Source: an uncultured Corynebacterium sp. (GTDB lineage Bacteria > Actinomycetota > Actinomycetes > Mycobacteriales > Mycobacteriaceae). From it: DNA of 63,292 nucleotides. The notes below the pieces were generated by a model that worked only from the letters and a program-made list of their open reading frames with translations, had not been told where the DNA came from and ran no database searches. The position numbers and the translations under genes are program-made. The stretch spans positions 1 to 63,292 of the forward strand of contig CALTYZ010000014.1 of NCBI GenBank assembly GCA_943913645.1. Direction: 5' to 3'. Positions 32,774 through 41,568 of the stretch are shown one piece after another. Within the stretch, counting starts at the first letter, position 1, and each line of letters begins with the position of its first letter.

Positions 32774-33690
32774 CAGAAGTAGCCCTCCTTCTTGCGGTCC
32801 TCCATGGCGGATTCGCTCAGGCGGTCATCGGCGCGGGTCGCGCCGCGCTCGGTCAAGGTAGAGCCGGCGATTTCTGCAAGCACTTCCTCGACAGTGGTTG
32901 CGTCTGATTCAACAGCACCGGTGCAGCTCATGTCGCCGACCGTGCGGTAGCGCACCCGGCGCGTCTGCACCTGCTCGCCCTTGCGCGGCCCGCCCCACTC
33001 GCCGGCGGTCAGCCACATGCCGTCGCGCGAAAACACCTCGCGCTCGTGGGCGAAGTAGATGCTGGGCAACTCAATGCCGCGCGCGCCGATATACTCCCAC
33101 ACATCAGATTCTGTCCAGTTGGAGATGGGGAACACGCGGATATTCTCACCGGGCAACTTCTCGGCGTTGTAGAGATCCCACAGCTCAGGACGTTGGCGGC
33201 GCGGGTCCCACCCGCCGAAGGAGTCGCGGACCGAAAACACCCGCTCCTTCGCCCGCGCTCGCTCTTCATCACGCCGCGCACCTCCCAGTACCGCGTCGTA
33301 GCCCGCCTGAGCAATCGTTTCTACCAAAGGCACCGTTTGCAGCGGGTTACGCGTACCATCGGGGCGTTCAACCAGCTCACCCCGATCTATCCAGTCCTGC
33401 ACGTGGGCAACACGCAACCGGGCATCATGCTTGTCGACGATCGCGTCCCGGAACGCGATTACCTCCTGAAAGTTATGCCCCGTGTCCACATGCAACAGTT
33501 CAATCGGCAGCGGCGCCGGGGCGAATGCCCGCCTGGCCAGCTCAAAAACCACACAGGAATCTTTCCCGCCCGAAAACAGCAGACCAACCTTGTCGCACTG
33601 TCCGACGACCTCACGCAGGATATGGATCGACTCATTCTCCAAATCCCGCAGGTGGGGCGACAGCACCGGGTTATGCGCCTCATCACTCAT
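32773..33690 (-). CDS. cysD: Sulfate adenylyltransferase subunit 2
   Basis: Catalytic ATP sulfurylase subunit of the PP-loop family. 305 residues: PP-loop LLFSGGKDSCVV (SGGKDS at 40-45), IELLHVDTGHNF, SVRDSFGGWDPRRQRPELW and the C-terminal CysD signature VRYRTVGDMSCTGAVES. ATG 33690 overlaps the cysH stop by 8 bases, whereas the longer frame adds Arg-rich residues unlike the family. Works with CysN. Confidence 0.96.
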   Translation of the reverse strand: MSDEAHNPVLSPHLRDLENESIHILREVVGQCDKVGLLFSGGKDSCVVFELARRAFAPAPLPIELLHVDTGHNFQEVIAFRDAIVDKHDARLRVAHVQDWIDRGELVERPDGTRNPLQTVPLVETIAQAGYDAVLGGARRDEERARAKERVFSVRDSFGGWDPRRQRPELWDLYNAEKLPGENIRVFPISNWTESDVWEYIGARGIELPSIYFAHEREVFSRDGMWLTAGEWGGPRKGEQVQTRRVRYRTVGDMSCTGAVESDATTVEEVLAEIAGSTLTERGATRADDRLSESAMEDRKKEGYF

Positions 33691-34456
33691 GCAGACCACA
33701 CTCCGTCTTCGCCGCGAACGCCCAGCGGCCGGCGCGCGGATCTTGTCCTTCCACAACCGGCTGCGTGCACGTCGCGCACCCGATGGACGGGTAGCCCTGC
33801 CGGGTCAAAGGGTGAACAATCAAATCATTGTTTTGCTCAAACGCCGCAGTATCATCCAACGACCACGTCACCAGCGGCGAAATCTTCAGCCGCCCGGTGG
33901 CATCAAGCGACAGCGCCGGCGCATTCGCCCGCGTCGGACCGTCCGCCCGCCGCACACCTGTCACCCAACCAACGTACGGGCTCATATGCACCGCCAACGG
34001 CTCCACCTTGCGCATCCGACAACACGCCCCCGGCTCCCGCAGGTACAAACTCGGCCCGTACACCTCATCCTGCTCTGTCCGCGTGAGCTGGGCTGTTGCG
34101 CGCACCAGCTGATGGTTCGGGTAACGCCGCTCCACCTGCGCGGCAACCTCCAACGTCTCGGGGAAGTGATAGTCGGTGTCCAAGAATAAAAAATCCGCGC
34201 CGGGCAGACGCCGATGCGCCAACTCTGCCAGCACCGTGTTCTCCATAGACAAGGTGACCACCAACGGGCCGGGTGCATGGTCGTGGGCCCATTCCAGAAT
34301 GGCGCTGGCGGGGGCGTCGAAAAGCTGAGGCCCCTGCTTGTTCACAAGCTCCCGGTTTTGCTCCACCACCTCCTGAGGCAGCGGTCGCGCCGTCGTAGGT
34401 CCAGGTGGGCTGACGCTTGGATCTCGGAAAGTCGGGTGGGGAAGCAGGTTGACCAA
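33683..34456 (-). CDS. cysH: Adenylylsulfate (APS) reductase
   Basis: Reduces APS to sulfite. About 257 residues with PP-loop-like VTLSMENTVLAELAH, DTDYHFPETLE, and the paired cysteines that ligate a 4Fe-4S cluster: GACCRMRKVEP and CATCTQPV. The cluster marks APS rather than PAPS reductase. The catalytic C-terminal cysteine is in TECGLHE. TTG 34456 is preferred, 8 bases after AGAGAGG; an upstream TTG (34477) lacks a ribosome site. First gene of cysH-cysD-cysN-cysZ here. Confidence 0.94.
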   Translation of the reverse strand: MVNLLPHPTFRDPSVSPPGPTTARPLPQEVVEQNRELVNKQGPQLFDAPASAILEWAHDHAPGPLVVTLSMENTVLAELAHRRLPGADFLFLDTDYHFPETLEVAAQVERRYPNHQLVRATAQLTRTEQDEVYGPSLYLREPGACCRMRKVEPLAVHMSPYVGWVTGVRRADGPTRANAPALSLDATGRLKISPLVTWSLDDTAAFEQNNDLIVHPLTRQGYPSIGCATCTQPVVEGQDPRAGRWAFAAKTECGLHE

Positions 34457-34472
34457 CGTGAACACCTCTCTT

Positions 34473-34491
34473 GTCAAACCACTAGTTTGAC
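34473..34491. promoter_or_regulatory. Inverted repeat upstream of cysH
   Basis: GTCAAAC-CACTA-GTTTGAC, a perfect 7-bp palindrome with a 5-base spacer, just before the cysH start. It is a candidate operator for the sulfur regulators (CysR, McbR or SsuR in C. glutamicum), although it is not the McbR consensus as I recall it. Confidence 0.5.
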
Positions 34492-34536
34492 CTATCTTGC
34501 AGCATTATGCTTGGCGAGCGCGGCCAGAAGTGAAAA

Positions 34537-34560
34537 ACCGTACCGATCTGTCTATACGGT
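34537..34560. promoter_or_regulatory. Inverted repeat in the cysH/fprA divergent promoter
   Basis: ACCGTA (34537-34542) and TACGGT (34555-34560) flank a 12-base centre containing TCTGTCTA. It lies 46 bases before the fprA start, overlapping a plausible -10 region (TATGCT at 34560). Confidence 0.4.
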
Positions 34561-34605
34561 ATGCTTGCGGAATCACCCCGCCGCGAGGAAAGGAAGACAC
34601 ATCTC

Positions 34606-35994
34606 ATGAGTTTGCGCGTTGCCGTTGTCGGCGCCGGACCGGCCGGGATCTACGCCTCTGACCTACTCATCCGCAACCAAGAGCACGACATTCACGTCGA
34701 CCTGTTTGAGCAAATGCCCGCCCCGTTCGGGCTGATCCGCTACGGTGTCGCCCCCGACCACCCGCGGATCAAAGGAATCGTCAAATCACTCCACAACGTC
34801 TTAGACAAGCCGAACCTGCGGCTGCTAGGAAACGTCACCATCGGCCAGGATGTCACTATTGATGAGCTGCGCGAACTCTATGATGCAGTCGTGTTGTCCA
34901 CCGGCGCTGTCCGCGACCGTGAACTGCTCATCCCCGGCGGGGAACACTCCATCGGCGCCGGTGAATTCGTCGGGTTCTACGACGGCAACCCCCGGTTTGC
35001 ACGTGACTGGAACCTCTCCGCACAAGAGGTTGCCGTCATTGGCGTGGGCAACGTCGCCCTCGACATCTCCCGCATCCTCGCCAAAACTGGTGACGAATTA
35101 TTAGTCACCGAAATTCCGGACAATGTCTATGCCTCACTGCAGACAAACCAGGCACACACGGTGCACATGTTCGGCCGGCGCGGCCCAGCACAGGCGAAAT
35201 TCACCCCGAAAGAGCTGCGCGAACTTGACGAGTCAGACACCATCCAGGTCCTCGTCGACCCGGAAGATATTGACTATGACGCGCTGAGCGAGGAAGTCCG
35301 CCGCGCGGACAAATCCGTCGACTTGGTCTGCCAAGTGCTCGAACAATACGCCATGCGCGAACCGGATGATTCGCCGCACAAAATTCACATCCACTTCTTC
35401 GAACAACCTGTTGAGGTGCTAACAGACGAAACTGGGGCGATCGTTGGGCTGCGCACCGAGCGCCAAGAGCTCGACGGTCAAGGCGGTATCCGCGGCACCG
35501 ACACGTTTACCGACTGGCCAGTGCAGCAGGTCTACCACGCGGTTGGCTACCGTTCTGAACCAGTCGACGGGGTGCCATTCGACCCGGACCTGCACGTGAT
35601 TCCGAACGACGGCGGCCATGTGCTGGAAGCACCAGCAGCTGCCGGAGCTGATGCCGCTGCGATCGTGCCTGATCTGTACACCACCGGGTGGATCAAACGC
35701 GGCCCAGTGGGTCTGATTGGCAACACCAAGTCTGATGCCAAAGAAACCATTGACATGTTGATCGCCGACGCCGAAGCAGGCAAACTCACCCCGCCAGTAA
35801 GCGACGACCCGGATGCGATCCTGTCGCTGCTTACGTCCCGCGGCATTGACTACACCACCTGGGAAGGATGGCACCGTCTCGACGAAGCCGAACGCGGCGC
35901 CGGCGCATCCTGCACTACCCACCCGCGCGAGCGTAAAAAGATTGTCGAGTGGGAGGACATGCTCAGCCACTCCACCCACACCCACGACGCCTAA
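34606..35994 (+). CDS. fprA: Ferredoxin/adrenodoxin-type NADP reductase FprA
   Basis: Moves electrons between NADPH and ferredoxin. 462 residues of the adrenodoxin-reductase family: FAD loop VVGAGPAGIYASD (6-18), PFGLIRYGVAPDHP (conserved, about 40-53), NADP loop VIGVGNVALDISRILAK (144-160) and C-terminal TTGWIKRGPVGLIGNTK. In C. glutamicum a related gene (fpr1) faces the cys operon and would feed sulfite reductase. Here it directly faces cysH, with sulfite reductase absent. ATG 34606 follows AAAGGAAG; the upstream 15 residues are excluded. Confidence 0.95.
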   Translation: MSLRVAVVGAGPAGIYASDLLIRNQEHDIHVDLFEQMPAPFGLIRYGVAPDHPRIKGIVKSLHNVLDKPNLRLLGNVTIGQDVTIDELRELYDAVVLSTGAVRDRELLIPGGEHSIGAGEFVGFYDGNPRFARDWNLSAQEVAVIGVGNVALDISRILAKTGDELLVTEIPDNVYASLQTNQAHTVHMFGRRGPAQAKFTPKELRELDESDTIQVLVDPEDIDYDALSEEVRRADKSVDLVCQVLEQYAMREPDDSPHKIHIHFFEQPVEVLTDETGAIVGLRTERQELDGQGGIRGTDTFTDWPVQQVYHAVGYRSEPVDGVPFDPDLHVIPNDGGHVLEAPAAAGADAAAIVPDLYTTGWIKRGPVGLIGNTKSDAKETIDMLIADAEAGKLTPPVSDDPDAILSLLTSRGIDYTTWEGWHRLDEAERGAGASCTTHPRERKKIVEWEDMLSHSTHTHDA

Positions 35995-36042
35995 CACCCG
36001 CGCAACTGGGAGAAACAGACCCAGACGGCTACGATTGCGCCG

Positions 36043-37797
36043 GTGGATTTACTGCGAATCATCATCCGCTACGGCAAGCGGTATTCCGGCGCGGTCCTCG
36101 CTGTCATGGTGTTGCAGCTGATCGCCGCACTGGCCACGCTGTACCTGCCAGATCTCAACGCCGACATTATTGATAACGGCGTGGCGCAGGCAGACGTGGA
36201 CTACATCTGGCGTGTTGGTTTGCGCATGCTCGTGGTGGCGTTGGTCCAGATCGTGGCGGCAATTGGCGCGGTGTGGTTTGCCTCCCATGCCGCGATGCGC
36301 ACGGGTCGTGATATCCGCGCGGATGTCTTCGACCGCGTGACTGGGTTTTCGCAAGAGGATATGAGCCACTTCGGCACCCCGACTTTGATCACCCGCGGCA
36401 CGAACGATGTCCAACAAATCCAGATGACCATGCTGCTGGCGATGAACTTCATGGTCACTGCGCCGATCATGGCTATTGGCGGGATCATTATGGCGCTGCG
36501 GCAAGATGCCGGAATGTCGTGGCTGGTGGTGGTAGCTGTAGGCGTGTTGGCGCTCATCGTGGCAATCTTGGCGGCGGTGCTCATGCCGATGTTTCGCAAA
36601 ATGCAAGAACGCCTGGATGCAATCAATGGTGTGCTGCGCGAGCAGATCGCCGGTATCCGGGTGGTGCGCGCGTTTGGGCGTGAGGATCATGAGGTAGAGC
36701 GCTTCGGTGACGCCAATCTGGCGATTAGCCAGCTGAGCCTGAATATTGGGCGCATCTTTGTCACCATGTTCCCGGTAATCATGCTGATTTTGAACCTCGC
36801 CACCGCGGCCGTGCTGTGGTTCGGCGGGCACCGGGTGGATCAAGGTTTGGTGGAAGTCGGTGCGCTGACCGCGTTCATGCAGTACCTGATGCAGATTCTC
36901 ATGGCTGTCATGATGGGGGTGTTCATGCTGATGATGCTGCCGCGGGCAATTGTCTGTGCCCGACGCGTTGCAGAAGTACTCGCCTACACACCGCAGACAC
37001 ACGAGCAACCCGACCGGGGCGGCGAAGACCGGGGCGGCGGGGCGTCGACAAGCAACGAGCTCGCTGGCACCGTGGAATTCCGCAACGTGAGTTACACCTA
37101 CCCCGGCGCCGAGCAGCCAGTACTCAACGGGGTCAGCTTCACAGCGGCTGCCGGCACAACAACTGCGATCATCGGCGCGACTGGTTCCGGCAAGTCGACG
37201 CTGCTCGGGCTGCTGCCACGCCTGTACTCCCCAACCGCCGGAACCGTGCTCATCGGCGGTCTCAATGTACAGGATGTGCCACGCGCTGAGCTGGTCAAAC
37301 GTGTGAGCATGGTGCCGCAAAAACCATGGCTGTACTCGGGTACGGTGGCCTCGAATCTGCGCATCGCCGACCCGGACGCGACCGATGAACAGCTGTGGCG
37401 TGCGCTTGAGATCGCGCAGGCGAGTTTCGTCACGGACCTTGAGATGCCGATTTCCCAAGGCGGCACGAATGTTTCCGGCGGGCAGCGCCAGCGCTTATGC
37501 ATCGCCAGGATGTTAGTGGCAGCACCGAACATCATGCTTTTCGACGACTCCTTTTCCGCCCTCGACGCGCTGACCGAAGCGAACCTGCGCAGCGCCCTAG
37601 CAAACGCCGCGCAGCACGGCGCTACAGCGCCGACCCAGATTGTGGTGGCGCAGCGGGTGGCCAGCATCACCGACGCGGATCAGATTCTGGTGATGGAAGC
37701 CGGCGAAATCATCGCCCGCGGCACCCACGAGGAGCTGATGCGCACCTCAGAGACATACCAAGAGATTGAACGCAGCCAACAGGCGGTGGATGCATGA
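36043..37797 (+). CDS. ABC exporter subunit with degenerate Walker B (heterodimer partner A)
   Basis: 584 residues: six-helix exporter domain (1-330), then a nucleotide-binding domain. Walker A is GATGSGKS, signature NVSGGQRQRLCIAR, and Walker B ends IMLFDDSFSAL, with Asp where the catalytic glutamate normally sits. Thus its own Walker B site is non-catalytic, typical of one half of a heterodimeric multidrug-type exporter. A Gly/Asp-rich linker (DRGGEDRGGGAST) precedes the NBD. Starts at GTG 36043; overlaps the next gene by 4 bases (ATGA). Confidence 0.92.
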   Translation: MDLLRIIIRYGKRYSGAVLAVMVLQLIAALATLYLPDLNADIIDNGVAQADVDYIWRVGLRMLVVALVQIVAAIGAVWFASHAAMRTGRDIRADVFDRVTGFSQEDMSHFGTPTLITRGTNDVQQIQMTMLLAMNFMVTAPIMAIGGIIMALRQDAGMSWLVVVAVGVLALIVAILAAVLMPMFRKMQERLDAINGVLREQIAGIRVVRAFGREDHEVERFGDANLAISQLSLNIGRIFVTMFPVIMLILNLATAAVLWFGGHRVDQGLVEVGALTAFMQYLMQILMAVMMGVFMLMMLPRAIVCARRVAEVLAYTPQTHEQPDRGGEDRGGGASTSNELAGTVEFRNVSYTYPGAEQPVLNGVSFTAAAGTTTAIIGATGSGKSTLLGLLPRLYSPTAGTVLIGGLNVQDVPRAELVKRVSMVPQKPWLYSGTVASNLRIADPDATDEQLWRALEIAQASFVTDLEMPISQGGTNVSGGQRQRLCIARMLVAAPNIMLFDDSFSALDALTEANLRSALANAAQHGATAPTQIVVAQRVASITDADQILVMEAGEIIARGTHEELMRTSETYQEIERSQQAVDA

Positions 37798-39761
37798 GCA
37801 CGCAAAACGGTGACCAGGTTGAACTGACCGATGAGCAGCTGGCCGAATATGAAGCAAAGATGGCCGGCGACAACTACTCCAATAACGCGCCCCGCAAAGC
37901 GAAACACTTCTGGCCGTCAGCGAAGCGCCTGCTTGGCTTGCTCGCGCCGTACCGGATCGCGTGGATGTTTGTGCTCGTGATGAATGCCGGATCTGTGGTG
38001 CTCAGCGTCTATGCGCCGCGGGTGATGGGCCATGCCATGGACGTGATCTTTTCTGGTGTGGTCTCGCGCCAACTGCCTGCGGGCATGAATCAGGAAGCGG
38101 CGGTTGCAGCGATGCGTGCTGCGGGGCAGGATCGCTTCGCCGATATGGCCGAGGCGATGACGCTGACGCCGGGCCAGGGCATCGACTTTGAGCGACTGCT
38201 GGAGCTGATCCTGGTGGTGCTCACGCTGTATCTTTCGGCATCGGTGTTGATGTGGGCGCAAGGCGCGATCTTGAACCGGGTGTCTGTCCGCGCGGTCTAT
38301 GAGCTGCGGCAGCGCGTGGAAGCGAAGATCCACCGGCTGCCGTTGCGTTACTTTGACACCCGCCAGCGCGGGGATTTGATGAGCCGCACCACCAACGACG
38401 TGGACAACCTGCAGCAGGCAGTGCAACAGTCCCTGTCTTCTTTGTTCAATGCGGTGTTAATGCTGGTGGGCATCATTGTCATGATGATGGCCATCTCCTG
38501 GCAACTTGCACTGGTGGCGTTAGTGAGCATCCCTTTAACCGGCGTGGTCATGGCGGTGGTGGGCACGAGGTCCCAGAAACAGTTCGTTGCCCAGTGGAAA
38601 GCCACCGGTGACGTCAATGGTCAGGTGGAAGAGGCGTTTTCGGGCCATGACGTGGCCATGATCTTTGGACGCACCGACCAACTGCGTGATGAATTTGACC
38701 GCCGGAACACGGAACTCGCCAGCGCGGCGGCAAAGGCGCAGTTCTTGTCCAACTCGATGCACCCGATCATGCAGTTCATCTCGTATCTGTCGTATGTAGC
38801 CATTGCGGTGCTCGGTGGGGTGCGAGTAGCGAGCGGCCAGATGACGCTTGGTGAGGCGACCGCCTTCATTCAGTACTCGCGCCAGTTCAACCAGCCGTTG
38901 GGGGAGATCGCGGGCATGATGCAGATGCTGCAATCTGGTGTGGCCTCTGCGGAGCGGGTGTTTGAACTGCTTGATGCTGCCGAGCAGTCAGCTGATGACT
39001 CCACTGCCACCCTTGGTGGGCGGGCGCGCGGGCTGGTGGAATTTTGCGACGTTGACTTTTCCTACTCCCCCGACGAGCCGCTCATTACCGACTTGAACCT
39101 GCGGGTCGAGCCGGGACAGACAGCCGCGATCGTCGGCCCGACTGGCGCCGGCAAAACAACGTTGGTCAACCTCATCATGCGTTTCTATGAGGTCGACCGT
39201 GGGGCAATCTGCCTGGACGGAGTAGATATCCGCAACCTCAGCCGCGCAGAGTTGCGTGCAAACATTGGCATGGTGCTCCAAGACGCGGTGTTGTTCAAAG
39301 GCACGATCATGGACAATATCCGCTACGGGCGCCTGGAAGCCACAGACGAGGAGGTCATTGCCGCGGCGAAGGCGACCTACGTGGATCGTTTTGTGCGCGC
39401 CCTCCCGGATGGCTACGACACGGTGATCGACCAGGACGGCGGGTCCATCTCAACTGGTGAGCGCCAGTTGATCACGATTGCCCGCGCGTTTCTTTCCCAG
39501 CCGGCATTGCTGATTTTGGATGAGGCGACGTCATCAGTTGATACGCGCACGGAGGTGTTGGTCCAGCAGGCCATGCACGCGTTGCGTGCAGAGCGGACGA
39601 GCTTTGTCATTGCGCACCGCTTATCGACGATCCGGGATGCCGACCTGATCATTGTCATGCGCGAGGGCCGTATTGTGGAGCAGGGCACCCACCAGCAGCT
39701 CTTGGAGAAACGCGGCGCGTATTACGAGTTGGCCCAGACCCAGTTCGGCGAAGACCCCTAA
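37794..39761 (+). CDS. ABC exporter subunit with consensus Walker B (partner B)
   Basis: 655 residues: 110-residue N-terminal extension, exporter domain with about six spans, NBD with Walker A GPTGAGKTT, Walker B LLILDEATSSVD (intact glutamate) and signature SISTGERQLITIAR, in which LSGGQ is degenerate. Together with the upstream subunit (canonical signature, degenerate Walker B) this makes one active and one defective ATP site. A ~45-residue insert between helices 1 and 2 (GMNQEAAVAAMRAAG) is typical of this branch. Substrate unknown, likely lipids or drugs. Confidence 0.93.
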   Translation: MSTQNGDQVELTDEQLAEYEAKMAGDNYSNNAPRKAKHFWPSAKRLLGLLAPYRIAWMFVLVMNAGSVVLSVYAPRVMGHAMDVIFSGVVSRQLPAGMNQEAAVAAMRAAGQDRFADMAEAMTLTPGQGIDFERLLELILVVLTLYLSASVLMWAQGAILNRVSVRAVYELRQRVEAKIHRLPLRYFDTRQRGDLMSRTTNDVDNLQQAVQQSLSSLFNAVLMLVGIIVMMMAISWQLALVALVSIPLTGVVMAVVGTRSQKQFVAQWKATGDVNGQVEEAFSGHDVAMIFGRTDQLRDEFDRRNTELASAAAKAQFLSNSMHPIMQFISYLSYVAIAVLGGVRVASGQMTLGEATAFIQYSRQFNQPLGEIAGMMQMLQSGVASAERVFELLDAAEQSADDSTATLGGRARGLVEFCDVDFSYSPDEPLITDLNLRVEPGQTAAIVGPTGAGKTTLVNLIMRFYEVDRGAICLDGVDIRNLSRAELRANIGMVLQDAVLFKGTIMDNIRYGRLEATDEEVIAAAKATYVDRFVRALPDGYDTVIDQDGGSISTGERQLITIARAFLSQPALLILDEATSSVDTRTEVLVQQAMHALRAERTSFVIAHRLSTIRDADLIIVMREGRIVEQGTHQQLLEKRGAYYELAQTQFGEDP

Positions 39762-39892
39762 GTTTTGCCCATCGTTTACCCGGCGGTCACGCAAACTCAA
39801 CCCGGGCTTTGTAGCATCACTTCGAGCCTGCACACCAGCAGGTTTACGCACCTCGGATCTTGAGCGCTAAACGAGTGGACGATGGGGACCCC

Positions 39893-41161
39893 ATGCGGAA
39901 CAACCAGATAACTGAAGAGCACACAGTCAGCACAATCGAGGCGGCGCACCCCGCCTTGCATGACAGGCGCGACAGCGACACTGCCAGTGGGAAAAAAGAC
40001 CCGCTCGGCTGGCTACCACTCGGCGGCAACGCGAAAAAGGCTGCCGAATGGATCGCTGTCGTTGTTGCGGTGTGGCTGTTGCTCAACGGCGTCGGCATGA
40101 TCGGCGACGGGTTCCAACTCGCCGCAGGCGACCGGGCTGAAGAATTGTTCTCCTTCGCGGCGAACCCCTTTGTGGGACTAGCCATCGGCATTATCACCAC
40201 CGCGATCATTCAGTCATCTTCAACGACAACCTCCATTGTTGTGGGCATGGTTGCCGGGGGTTTACCGCTGCCAATCGCGGTGCCGATGCTCTTCGGCGCC
40301 AACATTGGCACCAGCGTGACCTCGACCCTGGTCGCTATTGGCCTCTCCGGCAACAAACAGCAGTTCCGTCGCGCCTTTTCCATGGCGACAGTGCACGACT
40401 TTTTCAACCTGATCGCCCTGCTCATCTTCTTCCCACTGGAGCTGTTCACCCAATTTTTGTCCCGCACCTCCGCAGCGATCGCCCCCTCACTTGCCGGTGA
40501 AGGCGACAGTGCCGTAGCTGGACTGTTCTCCGCGCTCGGCGATTTCATCGACGTGATTACCGAGCCGCTCGTCGACCTTGCCGGCAGCCTTGTCGAACCA
40601 CTAGGTGCTGTGTGGGGCGGCATCGCGCTTTCAATTGGGGGCATTGCGCTGATCCTGGTTTCCATCAGCTTCATCGGCACTATGCTGTCGTTCCTGCTTG
40701 TCGGCCGGGCTCAAGAAATGCTGCACGCCGCGCTTGGCCGCGGAGTCTTTACTGGTGTGCTTTCCGGGGCGCTGATCACCACCTTGGTGCAGTCCTCCTC
40801 GACGACTACTGCGCTGACCGTGCCGCTTGCTGGCTCCGGCAAATTCACCGTTCGCGAGCTGTTTCCGTTCGTCGTCGGCGCCAATATTGGCACTACTGTT
40901 ACCGGCCTGATCGCGGCGTTTTCAGTCTCCGGCGTGGAGGCCGAGGCGGCGATGACCGGTGCGCTCGTGCACACTATGTTCAACACCTTCGCCGCGCTGC
41001 TGATCCTCGGTGTGCCGTTTATGCGCAAGCTGCCGCCGGCCGGGGCTGACTGGCTTGCCGGCTTGGCAGAAAGAAACAAGATCTTTGTCTTTGCCTGGGT
41101 CGGCGGTGTGTTCTTCGTGTTACCGATTCTTGCTGTGTTCATCAGCAACTGGCTGACGTAG
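39893..41161 (+). CDS. Na/Pi cotransporter family protein (NptA-like)
   Basis: 422 residues with two inverted repeats characteristic of the Na+/phosphate cotransporter type II family: QSSSTTTSIVVGMVAGG (first) and QSSSTTTALTVPLAGSG (second), each in a re-entrant loop, and GANIGTSVTS and GANIGTTVTG. About eight to nine spans. ATG 39893 follows TGGGGA; an upstream TTG (39860) is less likely. Followed by a small gene and a PstS-like lipoprotein, suggesting phosphate relevance. Confidence 0.92.
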   Translation: MRNNQITEEHTVSTIEAAHPALHDRRDSDTASGKKDPLGWLPLGGNAKKAAEWIAVVVAVWLLLNGVGMIGDGFQLAAGDRAEELFSFAANPFVGLAIGIITTAIIQSSSTTTSIVVGMVAGGLPLPIAVPMLFGANIGTSVTSTLVAIGLSGNKQQFRRAFSMATVHDFFNLIALLIFFPLELFTQFLSRTSAAIAPSLAGEGDSAVAGLFSALGDFIDVITEPLVDLAGSLVEPLGAVWGGIALSIGGIALILVSISFIGTMLSFLLVGRAQEMLHAALGRGVFTGVLSGALITTLVQSSSTTTALTVPLAGSGKFTVRELFPFVVGANIGTTVTGLIAAFSVSGVEAEAAMTGALVHTMFNTFAALLILGVPFMRKLPPAGADWLAGLAERNKIFVFAWVGGVFFVLPILAVFISNWLT

Positions 41162-41187
41162 TTGGCTCATATCCAGGAGTGTCGACC

Positions 41188-41568
41188 ATGACTGATCCAC
41201 AACAACCAGACATCTCTGCCGCAGCAGACAACCTCATCCGCAACGAAGCCCCCGATAGGCACCTGCGCGCGCTGCTTATCGAGCTCGAGGAAACCGCCGC
41301 CGAGCTGCGCGCCGAACTCGATGCTCGCCGCGGTGTTGAGCAACTCCTTCGCAATGAGTCAGCCAGCACGCAGCACAAACAGCCGGTTGCAGGTGACGCT
41401 GTGCGCGGCAATGAGCACGGCGATGAACGTCTCAGCCCCGCGCAGCTTGCAGAGCTTGACCGAGTACCCGAGTACTTAGCCACCAACCGCGGCAGCTGGA
41501 CAAACCTGTTCAAACTCCTGCGTGAATTCCGGACGGAAATGCGAGAGGGGCGCAGCCATGAAACATAA
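41188..41568 (+). CDS. Hypothetical coiled-coil protein
   Basis: 126 residues, not recognised. A helical stretch LRALLIELEETAAELRAEL (heptad-like) precedes a variable region, then SPAQLAELDRVPEYLATN and FKLLREFRTEMREG. Soluble and acidic, likely oligomeric. ATG 41188 follows AGGAG at 8 bases. It lies 26 bases after the Na/Pi gene and overlaps the PstS-like gene by 11 bases, so it belongs to the same operon; a phosphate-related role is inference only. Confidence 0.65.
   Translation: MTDPQQPDISAAADNLIRNEAPDRHLRALLIELEETAAELRAELDARRGVEQLLRNESASTQHKQPVAGDAVRGNEHGDERLSPAQLAELDRVPEYLATNRGSWTNLFKLLREFRTEMREGRSHET

Noticed and set aside
36049..37458. 469-codon minus-strand frame opposite the ABC exporter
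   Set aside because: His/Arg/Gln-rich translation without family pattern; fully antisense to a clear ABC gene.
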